A stretch of DNA of 64,000 nt from Paraburkholderia podalyriae (GCF_014397785.1 NZ_VZQQ01000011.1:124001-188000); one strand, 5' to 3'. Shown: positions 1 through 9,815, counted from the stretch's first letter. Numbers and translations: made by a program. The notes: generated from the sequence alone by a model not told the origin.

Positions 1-3000
1 ACGAGCCGGAGTTGCGCCCGGGGTCGATTGCGTCGCCGCGTCCAGCCGCATCGATGGCGACCCAGGCGCCGCATGTCGATCGAGCGGCGCACAGGCCCGC
101 CGCATCGTTCGTGCCGACCGAGCCGGTCGCGCCGGCCGGCTGGCTGCGCCCGACGCAGCCGCGTGCGGCGACGTTGGCGGGATCGCTGGGTGCCGCGGGT
201 GCATCGTCTGCATCGGGCACGTCGGCTCGTGACGGCGCGGCGCAGGTCGGTCGGCGCTCCGTCGGCGAACAGCGCTCGGCCGCGCCGTTCGGCTCCAGTG
301 CCGCGTTGGCGGCGACGGCCGCGGCCGCGTCCGGCGTATCGGCGCGAGCGGCACAGGCAATGGCGGGTCGCGCCGCCGCGTCGGGCGCCGGTATCGGCGT
401 GACAGCGGGATCGATGAATGCTGCGGGCCGCGCAAGCCGTCCGTCGTCGCTGCCACGTCCGGCCGATGGCAGCGCGGCGGTCAATCGCGGTGCGACCGCG
501 CGTCAACCGTTCCCGGCCGCTACGCGCGCCAATGGCGTGACATTGCCGTCGACCGTGGGCCGGCCCGTACCGAACTTCACGCGGACGATGGCGAACGCAT
601 CGACAGTCGCGCCGCCCGCGAGCGTCGAGGAAACGCTGCGCAGCATCGCGGAAAACGCCGCGCGCTGGACCGATATGGCCGGCGTGAGTCTCGCGCGCAG
701 CCGTGGCGCCGATAGCGCGAAGATCGGCGATGCGGAGCATGCGTCGACGGCGTTCGATCTGCCGCCGGCGCAGCAGGACGCGCTACCTGTCGAAAACGGC
801 GAGACGATTGCGGCCTCGCATGCGCAGAACGTGCAGAGAGCGGCGCAGAGCGTGCTGCCGGCGCAGTCGCAGCAACAAGCCGCACCGGTCGAGTTGACGG
901 CTGAGCATACGGCGGCTGAGTCTGATACGCCGGTCGAGGGCGGCAACGAAGCGGTTGCGCAATGGCCGACCGAACCGCCGGTCATTCATGCGCCGCTTAC
1001 GGCTGCGATGGAGTCGGTGGCCGACGTGGCGGCTGCGGCTGTCGAAGCCGCGGGGGTAGAGCCCGTTGCGGCGGTCGAGCGGTCGATATCCGCTGCAAGC
1101 GCGCCGCAACATGAGACGCCGGGCGAGGCACCGATGGCCACTCCATTCCAGCGCTTCGCAGCCAGCCTGCACGACGACGCTTCGCCAGAAGACGTACCGC
1201 CGGTCGACAACGATCCGACGCAGTCGGCGCCCGTGATCGACAGCCCCGCGCAGATCGGCGTCACCGCTGCGCAAGCGACTACAGCCATACAGACAAACAC
1301 CAGCATCCCGGCATCGCAGAGGGAAGAATCCGCGCGAACCGTCGAATCGGCCCCCGCCGTCGACGCGACGCCGCACCAAGCGCTCGCGCCTGTCGCCGAA
1401 ATCGTCAACGACAAAACGCTGGTGCCGTGGGAGAGCAAGCTCGGCCCCGCTTCCCTGCCCGCTCGGACCGAGCCCGCGATCGAGCCCGCGAACGCCTCGC
1501 CGTCATCAACTTCGACGCCGACACCGCAACCGCAGGACCAACCCATCAACCAACCCGCCGACCAAGCCGCCACCGAGCCCGCCGCCCGCCCGCCGCTGCG
1601 CGGCCACGTGCCAGTCAACGGCTTCGAGTTCCATGCGCCGGCCGCATCGATGGTCGAACTGCCGACGCTCGATCTGCTCGCCCCTGCGGACACCGACATC
1701 GAATCGATCCCGGACGAAAAGCTCCGCGAAACCGGCCAGCTGATCGAGCAGCGCCTGCAGGAATTCAAGGTGCCGGTGACGGTGGTCGGCGCATCGGCGG
1801 GGCCGGTCATCACGCGCTTCGAAGTCGAGCCGGCGCTCGGCGTGCGCGGCAGCCAGATCGTCGGTCTGATGAAGGACCTGTCGCGCGGGCTCGGTCTCAC
1901 GTCGATTCGCGTGGTCGAAACGATTCCGGGCAAAACCTGCATGGGCCTCGAACTGCCGAACGCGAAGCGCCAAACGATCCGGCTATCGGAAATTCTCGAA
2001 GCGAACGTCTACCAGAACTCGCACTCGCAACTGACGCTCGCGATGGGCAAGGACATCACCGGTCATCCGGTCGTTGCCGATCTCGCGAAGGCGCCGCACA
2101 TGCTGGTGGCCGGCACGACCGGTTCGGGCAAGTCGGTCGCGATCAACGCGATGATCTGCTCGCTGCTGTTCAAGGCGACGCCCGAGGAAGTGCGCCTGAT
2201 CATGATCGACCCGAAGATGCTCGAACTGTCGGTCTATGAAGGGATTCCGCATCTGCTCGCGCCCGTCGTCACCGACATGAAGCTCGCGGCCAACGCGCTG
2301 AACTGGTGCGTCGGTGAAATGGAAAAGCGCTACCGGCTGATGTCGGCGGTCGGCGTGCGCAACCTCGCGGGCTTTAACCAGAAGATCCGCGACACCGAGG
2401 CGAAGGGCAAGAAGCTCGGCAACCCGTTCTCGCTGACGCCCGACGCACCCGAGCCGCTCGCGCCGCTACCGCTGATCGTCGTCGTGATCGACGAGCTCGC
2501 CGATCTGATGATGGTCGCCGGCAAGAAGATCGAAGAGCTGATCGCGCGGCTTGCGCAGAAGGCGCGCGCGGCCGGCATCCACCTGATCCTCGCGACGCAG
2601 CGGCCGTCCGTCGACGTGATCACCGGCCTCATCAAGGCGAACATTCCGACGCGCGTCGCGTTCCAGGTGTCGTCGAAGATCGACTCGCGCACGATTCTCG
2701 ACCAGATGGGCGCCGAGTCGCTACTCGGCCAGGGCGACATGCTGTTCCTGCCGCCGGGCACCGGCTACCCGCAGCGCGTGCATGGCGCGTTCGTCGCCGA
2801 CGAGGAAGTGCATGCGATCGTCGAGTATCTGAAGCAGTTCGGCGAGCCGCAATACGAGGAAGGTATCCTCGACGGCCCAGCCACCGATGGCGGCGCGGCC
2901 CAGGACCTGTTCGGCGAGGCGCCGGATGCGGAAGCCGATCCGCTGTACGACGAAGCGGTCGCCTTCGTCGTGCGCACGCGGCGCGCGTCGATCTCGTCGG

Positions 3001-3131
3001 TGCAGCGGCAATTGCGCATCGGCTACAACCGCGCGGCGCGGCTCGTCGAGCAGATGGAGACGGCCGGACTCGTGTCGGCGATGAGTATCAACGGCAGCCG
3101 CGAAGTGCTCGCGCCGGGGCCGGCGGAATGA
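1..3131 (+). CDS. ftsK: DNA translocase FtsK (5' end outside window)
   Basis: This is the C-terminal ~1040 residues of an FtsK/SpoIIIE ATPase, the septum-anchored motor that pumps chromosome ends through the closing division site. The frame is open to base 1, so the N-terminal membrane domain and true start lie upstream; the TTG at 12 is not a convincing start. The first ~1.6 kb encode the Ala/Pro/Thr-rich, low-complexity linker typical of FtsK. The motor follows: Walker A GTTGSGKS at about nt 2113-2136, and Walker B with VVVIDELAD at about 2478-2505. The last ~65 residues form the winged-helix gamma domain that reads KOPS sites (RRASISSVQRQLRIGYNRAA). Function is secure from the family. Many Burkholderiales carry two FtsK paralogues, and I cannot tell from this fragment which one this is. 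Confidence 0.93.
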   Translation, partial: EPELRPGSIASPRPAASMATQAPHVDRAAHRPAASFVPTEPVAPAGWLRPTQPRAATLAGSLGAAGASSASGTSARDGAAQVGRRSVGEQRSAAPFGSSAALAATAAAASGVSARAAQAMAGRAAASGAGIGVTAGSMNAAGRASRPSSLPRPADGSAAVNRGATARQPFPAATRANGVTLPSTVGRPVPNFTRTMANASTVAPPASVEETLRSIAENAARWTDMAGVSLARSRGADSAKIGDAEHASTAFDLPPAQQDALPVENGETIAASHAQNVQRAAQSVLPAQSQQQAAPVELTAEHTAAESDTPVEGGNEAVAQWPTEPPVIHAPLTAAMESVADVAAAAVEAAGVEPVAAVERSISAASAPQHETPGEAPMATPFQRFAASLHDDASPEDVPPVDNDPTQSAPVIDSPAQIGVTAAQATTAIQTNTSIPASQREESARTVESAPAVDATPHQALAPVAEIVNDKTLVPWESKLGPASLPARTEPAIEPANASPSSTSTPTPQPQDQPINQPADQAATEPAARPPLRGHVPVNGFEFHAPAASMVELPTLDLLAPADTDIESIPDEKLRETGQLIEQRLQEFKVPVTVVGASAGPVITRFEVEPALGVRGSQIVGLMKDLSRGLGLTSIRVVETIPGKTCMGLELPNAKRQTIRLSEILEANVYQNSHSQLTLAMGKDITGHPVVADLAKAPHMLVAGTTGSGKSVAINAMICSLLFKATPEEVRLIMIDPKMLELSVYEGIPHLLAPVVTDMKLAANALNWCVGEMEKRYRLMSAVGVRNLAGFNQKIRDTEAKGKKLGNPFSLTPDAPEPLAPLPLIVVVIDELADLMMVAGKKIEELIARLAQKARAAGIHLILATQRPSVDVITGLIKANIPTRVAFQVSSKIDSRTILDQMGAESLLGQGDMLFLPPGTGYPQRVHGAFVADEEVHAIVEYLKQFGEPQYEEGILDGPATDGGAAQDLFGEAPDAEADPLYDEAVAFVVRTRRASISSVQRQLRIGYNRAARLVEQMETAGLVSAMSINGSREVLAPGPAE

Positions 3132-3161
3132 GCGCGCGGTGAATTGGCGAGGCGGTGTGCG

Positions 3162-4517
3162 TCACGACGGCGACACCAGCTTGAAATCGACCGGCGAGCC
3201 GAGTTCGAAATGCTGCTTCGGATTCGGATCGAGCAGCCCCGTCTGCGGATCGCGCTTGAACACATAGACCGTGTCGCTCAACTGATTGCCGACGATCAGC
3301 CAGTTGCCGGTCGGATCGATGGTGAACTCGCGCGGTGACTTGCCGAGGGTCGACTGCCGGCCGATCTGCTTCAAATGCCCATTGGCGGGATCGACCGAGA
3401 AGATCACGATCTCGTTTGCGTCGCCGCGATTGGACGCATACACGAAGCGACCGTCCGGCGACATGTGGATCGCCGCCGCGCCCACCTGCCCCTTGAAGCC
3501 AGGCTCGGTGAGAGACAGCGTCTGTACGAGCTCGAGCTTGCCGTCGTGGTAGTCGAACGTGCTGACGGTGGCCGCCAGTTCGCTCGTCAGATACGCGTGC
3601 TTGCCGTCAGTGCCAAAGATCAGATGGCGGGGACCGGTGCCGGCCTTCTGCTGCGTGTAGCCCCAGTCGGTCGCCACGAATGGGCCCGCGCCGGCGCTGC
3701 TCTGCGGCGCGTAGCGGTACGAGTACAGCTTGTCGGCGCCGAGGTCTTGCGCGAACAGATAATGGCCGTCCGGCGAGAACACGGTCGAATGCACGTGTGA
3801 GTTGTCCTGCCGCCCTTTCACCGGACCGCCGCCCTCGTGATGCACGGTCTGCACCGAGGTGCCGAGCTGGCCGTTCGCCTGCAGCGGAAACACCGCGAAG
3901 CTGCCGCCCGGATCGGGCGCGACCGAATAGTTTGCGCTCAGCAGATACTTGCCGTCCGGCGCGATGCTCAGATAGCAAGGATCATTGCCATCCGACGACA
4001 CCTTGTTCAGAAACGTCAGCTGCCCGCGCGCGGCATCGAAGCCGAACGCGCTGATGCCGCCACGCTGGGTGGCCGGGCCGTTGTCGCCGGGCAGTTCGTT
4101 GACCGAATAGACGAAGCGGCGGTCGCGGCTCACGACCAGAAACGACGGATTGACCGTCTGCGCGACCGACACCTGGGTCGCCGCGCCGGTCTTCGTATCG
4201 AAGCGGAAGACGTAGATGCCCTCGCTCTTGCCGCTGGTGTAAGTACCGACCAGCATCGTATAGACGCCGTCCGCGGGGACCGGGCCGGAATCTTGCGCAT
4301 ACGCGTGCGAAGCAACAATCGAAACCATCAGCGCGAAACCTTTTATCATCGAACGGGCGGCCCGCAAGTGCGCTGGCCGCCTCGCGCGACGCGCGGCGCG
4401 GTCCGCGCGATGCGGACGGGAACCCGAAAGACAAACACGGGCAAGAACAGAAGTAAAAGCGGAAGTCGGGACTGGGCGCACGGCAACACGCCAGACGGCA
4501 CGGCGACTGCGAAGCAT
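3162..4517 (-). CDS. Secreted lactonase family protein (7-bladed beta-propeller, YbhE/Pgl type)
   Basis: The protein has repeated blades with motifs such as MLVGTYTSGKSEGIYVF, HVHSTVFSPDGHYLFAQDLG and SPDGRFVYASNRGDANEI, as in the PF10282 lactonase family (6-phosphogluconolactonase and muconate-lactonizing relatives). Substrate is unknown. Start choice is uncertain. The ATG at 4517 has an ideal AGGAGG Shine-Dalgarno, but its first 56 residues are Arg-rich and look non-coding. An internal ATG at 4349 has no ribosome site yet begins a clean signal peptide (MIKGFALMVSIVASHAYA|Q), implying export to the periplasm. The gene converges with ftsK, 30 bp away. See the finding on the possible scrambled 5' end. 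Confidence 0.82.
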   Translation of the reverse strand: MLRSRRAVWRVAVRPVPTSAFTSVLARVCLSGSRPHRADRAARRARRPAHLRAARSMIKGFALMVSIVASHAYAQDSGPVPADGVYTMLVGTYTSGKSEGIYVFRFDTKTGAATQVSVAQTVNPSFLVVSRDRRFVYSVNELPGDNGPATQRGGISAFGFDAARGQLTFLNKVSSDGNDPCYLSIAPDGKYLLSANYSVAPDPGGSFAVFPLQANGQLGTSVQTVHHEGGGPVKGRQDNSHVHSTVFSPDGHYLFAQDLGADKLYSYRYAPQSSAGAGPFVATDWGYTQQKAGTGPRHLIFGTDGKHAYLTSELAATVSTFDYHDGKLELVQTLSLTEPGFKGQVGAAAIHMSPDGRFVYASNRGDANEIVIFSVDPANGHLKQIGRQSTLGKSPREFTIDPTGNWLIVGNQLSDTVYVFKRDPQTGLLDPNPKQHFELGSPVDFKLVSPS

Positions 4518-4784
4518 GGGGCCTCCTGGACATCGGTTGTCCGGTACGGGCTCGCGAATGAGCCGGTGTACAAGCGGGTGTTACGGTGTCTGGTCTGCCG
4601 CGCCGCGAATCGAGTGTCGTTCCGCGTTGTTGTTGTCGCAGTCAGTATAAGAGCGTTAGGTCGGATCATGCAGTGAATCCGCCGCTGCCGCGCGGTCTGC
4701 GCCAGCGGCTCTGGTCCCGCGCGGCGGGGCGTTCTTCAATCGTTTTCTCAATCGCGCGTCACGCGTCTCAACTACGGAGTCTTC

Positions 4785-4937
4785 ATGAACGTCACTCTCA
4801 GCCTGGGTCCGCTCGTTTCGCTGATCGCCGGCATCCTGATCCTGATCATGCCGCGCCTGTTGAACTACATCGTCGCGCTTTATCTGATTATCATCGGCAT
4901 CATCGGGATCTTCGGCGTGGGCTCGTCGCATCTGTGA
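4785..4937 (+). CDS. DUF3096 family small membrane protein
   Basis: This 50-residue protein consists almost wholly of two hydrophobic segments, LVSLIAGILILIMPRLL and YIVALYLIIIGIIGIFGV, joined by a short PRLLN turn. That is the signature layout of DUF3096 (PF11295-type) mini membrane proteins. It starts at an ATG with GGAG five bases upstream (4776-4779) and ends at TGA 4935-4937. Function is unknown in the family. It stands alone between the lactonase gene (divergent) and a small hypothetical gene. Confidence 0.82.
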   Translation: MNVTLSLGPLVSLIAGILILIMPRLLNYIVALYLIIIGIIGIFGVGSSHL

Positions 4938-5223
4938 GCGACATGCGGCAACACCGGGCGCGAGATTTGCGTCCGGTGTCGAGGCGTTTTGGCCTGAAGG
5001 GAACGTTCGGGCGGTGCCAACGCCTTTCGCACGAGTCAGAGCGCGGCAAATGTCACGCCGTGACATACGCGAGATGCGGGCATTGTGCGAAATGCACGCG
5101 CGCGACTTCAACGCGCCACGCGAACATCCGCCTACGCCACGCGAAGGCGCAGTACGAAAGAATGCGGCGAAAGCGCGGCGCGGATACGCCAGGATCTGCG
5201 CGACGAACCCGCGGCGCTACCGC

Positions 5224-5469
5224 TCAACCGTTCGCCAGTTGATCGAGCCGCAGGCGTCCCTGCAACGACAGCGCGCCGACCGCATAATGACCGGCGTCCT
5301 GCTGATAGCGCCGGAAGCAGGCCCGCTCGACCAGGAAGGACGCGGCAGCCAGCATGCCGTTGCGGCTCAGGCCGAGCCGGTCATGATCGAGCGGCAGCAT
5401 GGAATCGCCGGCAAGCTGACTGGCGGCGGAGAGAATCGTGATGCAATCGGATTTCGAAGGGTTCAGCAT
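5224..5469 (-). CDS. Small hypothetical protein (81 aa)
   Basis: I do not recognise the family. The 81-residue soluble protein starts MLNPSKSDCITILSAASQLA and ends RLRLDQLANG. The start at 5469 is supported by GAGGA about 8 bases upstream. The reading frame continues upstream, but only this start has a ribosome site. It is Leu/Ala-rich with no membrane segment or signal peptide, and is divergent from the GH15 gene. Confidence 0.55.
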   Translation of the reverse strand: MLNPSKSDCITILSAASQLAGDSMLPLDHDRLGLSRNGMLAAASFLVERACFRRYQQDAGHYAVGALSLQGRLRLDQLANG

Positions 5470-5714
5470 GGCTTTCGTCCTCGGAAACGGCGTCTGCATG
5501 CGCCATGAGCAAGGCCGATTCGCAGTCCGGCATATCGCCGGACATCGGCATGAAATCCGATTGTAGGCATGGATTTGACAATTTACCAATCCACGTTTTG
5601 CCGCACTATGTGGTGAACCAAACAATGCTGATCGTAGTCCGGTAATAACACTCCCTCGAAGCGCGGCTGTTGTCGCCGTCCGTAATAACGACTCGTTTTT
5701 CCGACACGTTGTCC

Positions 5715-7604
5715 ATGCCTGCACACATCGAAGACTATGCACTGATCGGCGACGGCCATACCGCCGCGCTCGTCTCCCGCGAGGGTTCCATCGACTGGCT
5801 CTGCTGGCCGCGCTTCGACTCGGGCGCATGCTTCGCCGCGCTGCTCGGCACGCCCGACAACGGCCGCTGGCTGCTCGCCCCCGCCACCGGGGGCGAGCAC
5901 GGCGCGCCGACCATCACGCGGCGCTATCGCGGCGAAACGCTGATTCTCGAAACCGACTTCGAAACGCCCGACGGCGCCGTCACGCTGATCGACTTCATGC
6001 CGCCTGGCAACGGCTGGTCGGAGTTGATCCGTATCGTCGTCGGCAAGCGCGGCACCGTGCGGATGAAGATGGAACTCGTGCTGCGCTTCGACTACGGCTT
6101 CTCGATTCCGTGGGTCGACAAGCTCAAGCACGACAGCGGCATCAAGGCGATCGTCGGCCCGGACAACGCGGTGCTGCGCACGCCGGTCGAACTACACGGC
6201 GAAGACATGAAGACGGTCGCCGAATTCACCGTGACCGAAGGCGAGCGGGTGCCGTTCTCGCTCGCCTACGCGCCGTCGCACCTGCGCATTCCGCCCGCGC
6301 ACGATCCGCACACGTCGCTCGCGCGCACCGAGAACCACTGGCTCGAATGGGCGGCCCGCGGCACCGTCGAGGGGCGCTGGGCCGGACCGATCCGCCGCTC
6401 GCTCATCACCCTGCGCGCGCTCGCCTACGAGCCGACCGGCGGCATCGTCGCGGCGCCCACCACGTCGCTGCCGGAGCAGCTCGGCGGCGAGCGCAACTGG
6501 GACTACCGCTACTGCTGGTTGCGCGACGCGACCATCACGCTTCTCGCGATGATGCGCGGCGGCTACTACGACGAAGCGCGCGCCTGGCGCAGCTGGCTCG
6601 GCCGCGTGATGGCGGGCGCGCCGAACCAGTTGCAGATCATGTACGGCATCGGCGGCGAGCGGCGCCTGCCCGAATCCGAAATCGACTGGCTGCCCGGCTA
6701 CGAGGGCGCGAAACCGGTGCGCATCGGCAACAACGCGGTCGGGCAGCGTCAGCTCGACGTCTACGGCGAGGTGATGAACGCGCTGCATCTCGCGCGCGTC
6801 GGCGGACTGCAGGCCGACGTCACCGCGTGGAGCGTGCAGCGCGCGATGCTCGAGCACCTGAGCACGATCTGGCGCGAACCCGACGAAGGCATCTGGGAGA
6901 CGCGCGGCGGCCCCGAGCATTTCACGTTCTCGAAGGTGATGGCGTGGGTCGCGTTCGACCGCGCGATCCGCTCGGCCGAAATGTTCAAGCTCGACGGCCC
7001 CCTCGACGAATGGCGCGCGACGCGCGACACGATCCACGCCGAGGTCTGCGAGAAGGCGTGGAATCCGGAGCTCAATGCGTTTTCACAGTACTATGGCAGC
7101 GACCAGCTCGACGCGAGCGTGCTGCTGATGCCGCTGGTCGCCTTCCTGCCACCGCACGATCCGCGTATCAAGGGCACGGTCGAGGCGATCGAGCGGGACC
7201 TGATGCACGGCGGCTTCGTGCGGCGCTACCGCACCACCGAATACGACGACGGCCTGCCGCCCGGGGAGGGCACCTTTCTTGCATGTTCGTTCTGGATGGT
7301 GGACAACCTCGCGCTGCAGGGGCGCGTGCAGGAGGCGATCGAGATGTATGAGCGGCTGCTCGCGCTATGCAACGACGTCGGCCTGCTGTCCGAGGAGTAC
7401 GACCCGGTCGAAAAACGTCTGGTGGGCAATTTTCCTCAGGCGTTTTCGCACGTGGCGCTGGTACACACCGGATTGAACCTGATGAAGCACGAGCAGGAAA
7501 TGGCGCAGGCGACCGGCCATCCGCCGCATAACGGCATCCGCGCGATGGAGCTTGAGGTTCAGGCAAGCCCTGATAGCGGCGGAGCAGCATCGCCATTAGC
7601 ATGA
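5715..7604 (+). CDS. Glycoside hydrolase family 15 protein (glucoamylase/trehalase-like)
   Basis: This 629-residue cytoplasmic protein has the two-part architecture of bacterial GH15 enzymes. An N-terminal beta domain begins with IEDYALIGDGHTAALVSREG and IDWLCWPRFDSGACFAALLG. An alpha/alpha-barrel with NWDYRYCWLRDATITL follows at about 261-276, and EEYDP at about 560 matches the region of the catalytic glutamate. Family members hydrolyse alpha-glucosidic bonds in glucans or trehalose; the sequence does not decide which. I chose the ATG at 5715 because the family N-terminus (IEDYALIGD) begins there. An in-frame TTG at 5670 adds 15 unlike residues. It lies upstream of phaZ, so both neighbours may mobilise carbon stores, and otsA at 61 kb would be a trehalose source. 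Confidence 0.88.
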   Translation: MPAHIEDYALIGDGHTAALVSREGSIDWLCWPRFDSGACFAALLGTPDNGRWLLAPATGGEHGAPTITRRYRGETLILETDFETPDGAVTLIDFMPPGNGWSELIRIVVGKRGTVRMKMELVLRFDYGFSIPWVDKLKHDSGIKAIVGPDNAVLRTPVELHGEDMKTVAEFTVTEGERVPFSLAYAPSHLRIPPAHDPHTSLARTENHWLEWAARGTVEGRWAGPIRRSLITLRALAYEPTGGIVAAPTTSLPEQLGGERNWDYRYCWLRDATITLLAMMRGGYYDEARAWRSWLGRVMAGAPNQLQIMYGIGGERRLPESEIDWLPGYEGAKPVRIGNNAVGQRQLDVYGEVMNALHLARVGGLQADVTAWSVQRAMLEHLSTIWREPDEGIWETRGGPEHFTFSKVMAWVAFDRAIRSAEMFKLDGPLDEWRATRDTIHAEVCEKAWNPELNAFSQYYGSDQLDASVLLMPLVAFLPPHDPRIKGTVEAIERDLMHGGFVRRYRTTEYDDGLPPGEGTFLACSFWMVDNLALQGRVQEAIEMYERLLALCNDVGLLSEEYDPVEKRLVGNFPQAFSHVALVHTGLNLMKHEQEMAQATGHPPHNGIRAMELEVQASPDSGGAASPLA

Positions 7605-7682
7605 CGCCGTGACAATTCGCGTACACTGAATGCGAATATTGTTGCTTTGCACAAATTTGCCTTGTTCGATATCATCGATGAC

Positions 7683-7694
7683 TGTCGGCCGACA
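7683..7694. promoter_or_regulatory. Perfect 12-bp palindrome upstream of phaZ
   Basis: TGTCGGCCGACA is fully self-complementary and lies about 88 bp before the phaZ start, immediately followed by an AT-rich AATAAT. It could be an operator at the phaZ promoter. No regulator is assigned. Confidence 0.3.
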
Positions 7695-7781
7695 ATAATG
7701 TGCCTACAACTACAATGGCCCGCCGCAACGCCTCACGCGTGTTTGCGAAGCCCCATGCGAACCGCTTAATACGGAGCAAAC

Positions 7782-9059
7782 ATGCTCTATCAATTTCACG
7801 AATTCCAGCGGGCGATCCTGAGCCCCCTCACTGCCTGGGCTCAGGCCGCATCGAAATCATTTGCGAATCCGGCCAGTCCGCTAGCCTATGTGCCGGGCGC
7901 CACGCGCCTTTCCGCCGGCTACGAACTGCTGTACCGGCTCGGCAAGGACTACGAGAAGCCTGAATTCAATATTCACCAGATTGTCAAGGACGGTCATAAC
8001 ATTCCGATCGTCGAGCAGACGTTCATCGAAAAGCCGTTCTGCCGTCTGATGCGCTTCAAGCGTTTCGCGGACGACAGCGAAGCTGTCAACCAATTGAAAG
8101 ACGAGCCGGTCGTGCTCGTCTGCGCACCGTTGTCGGGACACCACGCCACGCTGCTGCGCGACACCGTCACCACGTTGCTGCAAGACCACAAGGTCTACAT
8201 CACCGACTGGATCGACGCGCGCATGGTGCCGTTCGAAGCCGGCGAGTTCGGTCTGAACGACTACATCGCGTATATCCAGGAATTCATTCGCCATATCGGC
8301 GCGAAGAATCTGCACGTGATCTCGGTGTGCCAGCCGACGGTGCCGGTGCTCGCCGCCATTTCGCTGATGGCGAGCCGCGGCGAGGACACGCCGCGCACGA
8401 TGACGATGATGGGCGGCCCGATCGACGCACGAAAGAGCCCGACCTCGGTCAATTCGCTGGCCACGCAGCACTCGTACGAGTGGTTCGAGAACAACGTGAT
8501 CTTCACGGTGCCACCGAACTATCCGGGCGCGGGCCGCAAGGTCTATCCCGGCTTCCTGCAGCACACCGGTTTCGTCGCGATGAATCCGGAGCGTCACGCG
8601 GCGTCGCACTGGGATTTCTACCAGAGCCTGCTGCGCGGCGACGAGGACGACGCCGAAGCGCACCGCCGCTTCTACGACGAGTACAACGCGGTGCTCGACA
8701 TGGATGCCGACTATTACCTCGACACGATCCGCGTCGTGTTCCAGGAATTCCGTCTTGCCGATGGCACGTGGGTCGTCAACGGCGAACCAGTGCGGCCGCA
8801 GGACATCACGACGACCGCGCTGTTTACGATCGAAGGTGAACTCGACGACATTTCCGGAGACGGCCAGACTTACGCGGCGCACGACTTGTGCAGCGGCATT
8901 CCGGCGAAGAACAAGCGTCACTTCACTGCGGAGAAATGCGGCCACTACGGCATTTTCTCGGGCCGCCGCTGGCGCACGATCATTTACCCGCAATTGCGCG
9001 ACTTCATTCTCGAGCACAACAAGGCGGCAAGAACGACGAAAGAGAAAGTCGAAGCCTGA
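7782..9059 (+). CDS. phaZ: Intracellular polyhydroxyalkanoate depolymerase
   Basis: The 425-residue enzyme hydrolyses amorphous intracellular PHB granules to 3-hydroxybutyrate oligomers. It has an alpha/beta-hydrolase fold. The nucleophile is Cys rather than Ser: C183 in ISVCQPTVPVLA. The other triad members fall at D355 (GELDDISGDG) and H388 (CGHYGIFSG). These numbers match those reported for Ralstonia eutropha PhaZ1, so function is well supported. The start ATG has GGAG six bases upstream. A strong hairpin terminator follows. There are no phaC or phaR genes in the window, so the enzyme is encoded apart from the synthesis operon. Confidence 0.95.
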   Translation: MLYQFHEFQRAILSPLTAWAQAASKSFANPASPLAYVPGATRLSAGYELLYRLGKDYEKPEFNIHQIVKDGHNIPIVEQTFIEKPFCRLMRFKRFADDSEAVNQLKDEPVVLVCAPLSGHHATLLRDTVTTLLQDHKVYITDWIDARMVPFEAGEFGLNDYIAYIQEFIRHIGAKNLHVISVCQPTVPVLAAISLMASRGEDTPRTMTMMGGPIDARKSPTSVNSLATQHSYEWFENNVIFTVPPNYPGAGRKVYPGFLQHTGFVAMNPERHAASHWDFYQSLLRGDEDDAEAHRRFYDEYNAVLDMDADYYLDTIRVVFQEFRLADGTWVVNGEPVRPQDITTTALFTIEGELDDISGDGQTYAAHDLCSGIPAKNKRHFTAEKCGHYGIFSGRRWRTIIYPQLRDFILEHNKAARTTKEKVEA

Positions 9060-9082
9060 GCACTAAACCTGCAATAGCATTG

Positions 9083-9121
9083 AAAAAGCCAACGGTCTCG
9101 TTCGAGGCCGTTGGCTTTTTT
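9083..9121. terminator. Bidirectional intrinsic terminator
   Basis: A long stem, AAAAAGCCAACGG paired with CCGTTGGCTTTTTT and closed by a short UUCG-containing loop, sits 24 bp after phaZ. The A-run on the left and T-run on the right let it serve both phaZ (+) and the converging tetR gene (-). Confidence 0.9.
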
Positions 9122-9182
9122 ATCTCGCTTTGTTCGTGATACTGATTTTTTACCGCAGCAATGGTCCCCGCGGCAACACCCG

Positions 9183-9815
9183 TTACTTTCTCAACAGATA
9201 CGCGAGCAGCAGTTCGGTATTCATCTGAATCACCTCGCCGCGTTCGGCGGCGCTGCTGAAATCGCGGCCGAGCGTCGCCTCGAGCGTGAAACGGTTCGAC
9301 ACGATGTAGTAGCCCATGCCCGACAGCGTGACGTAAAAGCGCAGCGGGTCGATGTTCGTGCGAAACAGCCCCGCGCGTTGCCCGCGTTCGAGAATGCCGC
9401 CGAGCGTGGCGACGATCGGCGAAATCATTTCGCGTATGCGCGTCGACTTCTGCATATAGCGTGCTTCGTGCAGATTCTCGTTGTTGATGAGTCGCAGCAA
9501 CTCGGGATGATCGCGGTAGTAGTCCCACACGAAATGCGCGAGACGCGTAACGGCCTCGACGGGCGCGACTCCACCGAGTTCGAGCGTGCGCTCCGCTTCG
9601 TTGAGCGCGCTGAACGCGTGCTCGAGTACCGCGGTGAATAGCTGCTCCTTGCTACCGAAGTAGTAATAGAGCATACGTTCATTGGTTTCCGCGCGGCGGG
9701 CGATCTGATCGACTCGCGCGCCGAACAGTCCTCCACTTGCAAACTCTTCGGCAGCCGCAAGCAAAATGCGGCGCCTCGTGCCTTCAGGATCTCTTTTGAT
9801 TTTCGGCTGATTCAT
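9183..9815 (-). CDS. TetR/AcrR family transcriptional regulator
   Basis: The 210-residue protein has an N-terminal TetR helix-turn-helix at about residues 13-60 (RRRILLAAAEEFASGGLFGA, then VDQIARRAETNERMLYYYFG, then SKEQLFTAVLEHAF). The remainder is a helical ligand-binding domain. TetR proteins usually repress a divergent neighbour. Here that neighbour is rnfB, and the 240-bp gap holds a perfect 19-bp inverted repeat that could be its operator. The ligand is unknown. No clear Shine-Dalgarno precedes the ATG at 9815. Confidence 0.9.
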   Translation of the reverse strand: MNQPKIKRDPEGTRRRILLAAAEEFASGGLFGARVDQIARRAETNERMLYYYFGSKEQLFTAVLEHAFSALNEAERTLELGGVAPVEAVTRLAHFVWDYYRDHPELLRLINNENLHEARYMQKSTRIREMISPIVATLGGILERGQRAGLFRTNIDPLRFYVTLSGMGYYIVSNRFTLEATLGRDFSSAAERGEVIQMNTELLLAYLLRK

